DNA of 24,032 nt from UBA3907 sp033810155 (GTDB lineage Bacteria > Bacillota > Sulfobacillia > Fermentithermobacillales > Fermentithermobacillaceae): positions 1 through 24,032 of the forward strand of contig JAPXKJ010000019.1 in NCBI GenBank assembly GCA_033810155.1, given 5' to 3'. Each line of letters starts with the position of its first letter. Positions within the stretch are counted from its first letter, which is position 1. Positions 23,677 to 24,032 of the stretch are shown here, piece after piece. Made by a program: the position numbers and the translations under genes. Under the pieces are notes generated by a model. It was not told the origin of the DNA. It did not search any database and saw only the letters and a program-made list of their open reading frames with translations.

Positions 23677-24032
23677 ATGACCGTGAAGGGCACATTAATA
23701 AACACCGCTGCAATTATCGTAGGCACAGCCATAGGGTTGATCGTCGGGGACAGATATCCTCAAAGGATGAAAGAAACTGTGATGAGCGGTTTGGGTCTTG
23801 TTACTAGCATCTTAGGGATACAGATGGCTCTTACCACTGAGAATATCTTGTATCCCTTGGCCGGCATAGCTCTTGGTGGCATCTTGGGCGAGATAGTAGA
23901 TCTCAATATGTGGGTGAATAGGTTAGGTGAGTTTCTGGAGCGAAAGTTCTACAGACTTGATGCAAAAAAAGAGAAGAATCCGTCAGGCGTCGATGCCAAT
24001 TCACAAGGAGTGTTTGCAAAAGGGTTTGTCAC
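23677..24032 (+). CDS. DUF554 family membrane protein (YdfK-like), 3'-truncated
   Basis: The first 118 codons of a gene that runs off the right edge. It starts MTVKGTLINTAAIIVGTAIG, with GDRYPQRMKETVMSGLGL, LAGIALGGILGEIVDL and a basic segment before a charged linker. This is the N-terminal pattern of the DUF554 (YdfK) membrane family, transport-like proteins of unknown role. The ATG at 23677 is preceded by AGAGAGGG (23666-23673); a GTG at 23683 is an alternative. Co-directional with the MFS gene. Confidence 0.87.
   Translation, partial: MTVKGTLINTAAIIVGTAIGLIVGDRYPQRMKETVMSGLGLVTSILGIQMALTTENILYPLAGIALGGILGEIVDLNMWVNRLGEFLERKFYRLDAKKEKNPSGVDANSQGVFAKGFV

Noticed and set aside
1..24032. CRISPR array, tRNA or rRNA genes, insertion sequence or integration site
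   Set aside because: No direct-repeat arrays, cloverleaf-like conserved blocks, transposase frames or terminal repeats were noticed.

Overview
The window reads as a chromosomal segment of an anaerobic, fermentative bacterium. The evidence is a biotin-dependent, sodium-pumping methylmalonyl-CoA decarboxylase operon, strong AAAGGAGG-type ribosome binding sites, frequent TTG starts (about six genes) and moderate GC content. The style suits a Firmicutes-like or Synergistota-like lineage, but no rRNA or other decisive marker is present, so the phylum stays open. No CRISPR array, insertion sequence, prophage, tRNA or rRNA gene was seen.

Region 1 (1-4320, + strand) is a propionate-forming energy operon. 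It holds the 3' end of mmdA, then mmdD, mmdC and mmdB (gamma-like anchor, biotin carrier and Na+ pump), a small B12-binding subunit of methylmalonyl-CoA mutase, and its GTPase chaperone MeaB. Together these isomerise succinyl-CoA to methylmalonyl-CoA and decarboxylate it, driving Na+ export. A clear intrinsic terminator follows.

Region 2 (4443-7655, + strand) is a heat-shock operon: an HspR-like MerR repressor, dnaK and grpE, with no dnaJ and no CIRCE element. It ends at a 12-bp hairpin terminator.

Region 3 (7654-13786) is a carbohydrate island. A minus-strand operon (PIG-L deacetylase, GH4 glycosidase of the CNVP type, BadF/NAGK-type sugar kinase) diverges from a GPH-family sugar/cation symporter. 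The symporter's 3' end overlaps, tail to tail, a second GH4 enzyme with a non-standard CDEP motif. With no PTS genes in sight, a kinase-dependent route for a beta-linked, possibly N-acetylated disaccharide such as chitobiose is a reasonable hypothesis.

Region 4 (13954-15220) is mnmA with an extra internal segment, followed by a terminator.

Region 5 (15251-18131, - strand) is the most novel part: four tightly packed genes of unknown function. They form two consecutive pairs. Each pair has a membrane-anchored protein (N- and C-terminal membrane segments around an alpha/beta domain; the first resembles what I recall as DUF6754) followed by a roughly 205-residue polytopic membrane protein. The pairs look like an ancient duplication and are probably a membrane complex.

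Region 6 (18132-24032) holds a 0.5-kb regulatory region, a cytoplasmic-looking class C-type serine hydrolase (+), then hisC and sfsA on the minus strand. A divergent MFS transporter and the 5' part of a DUF554-type membrane protein run off the right edge.
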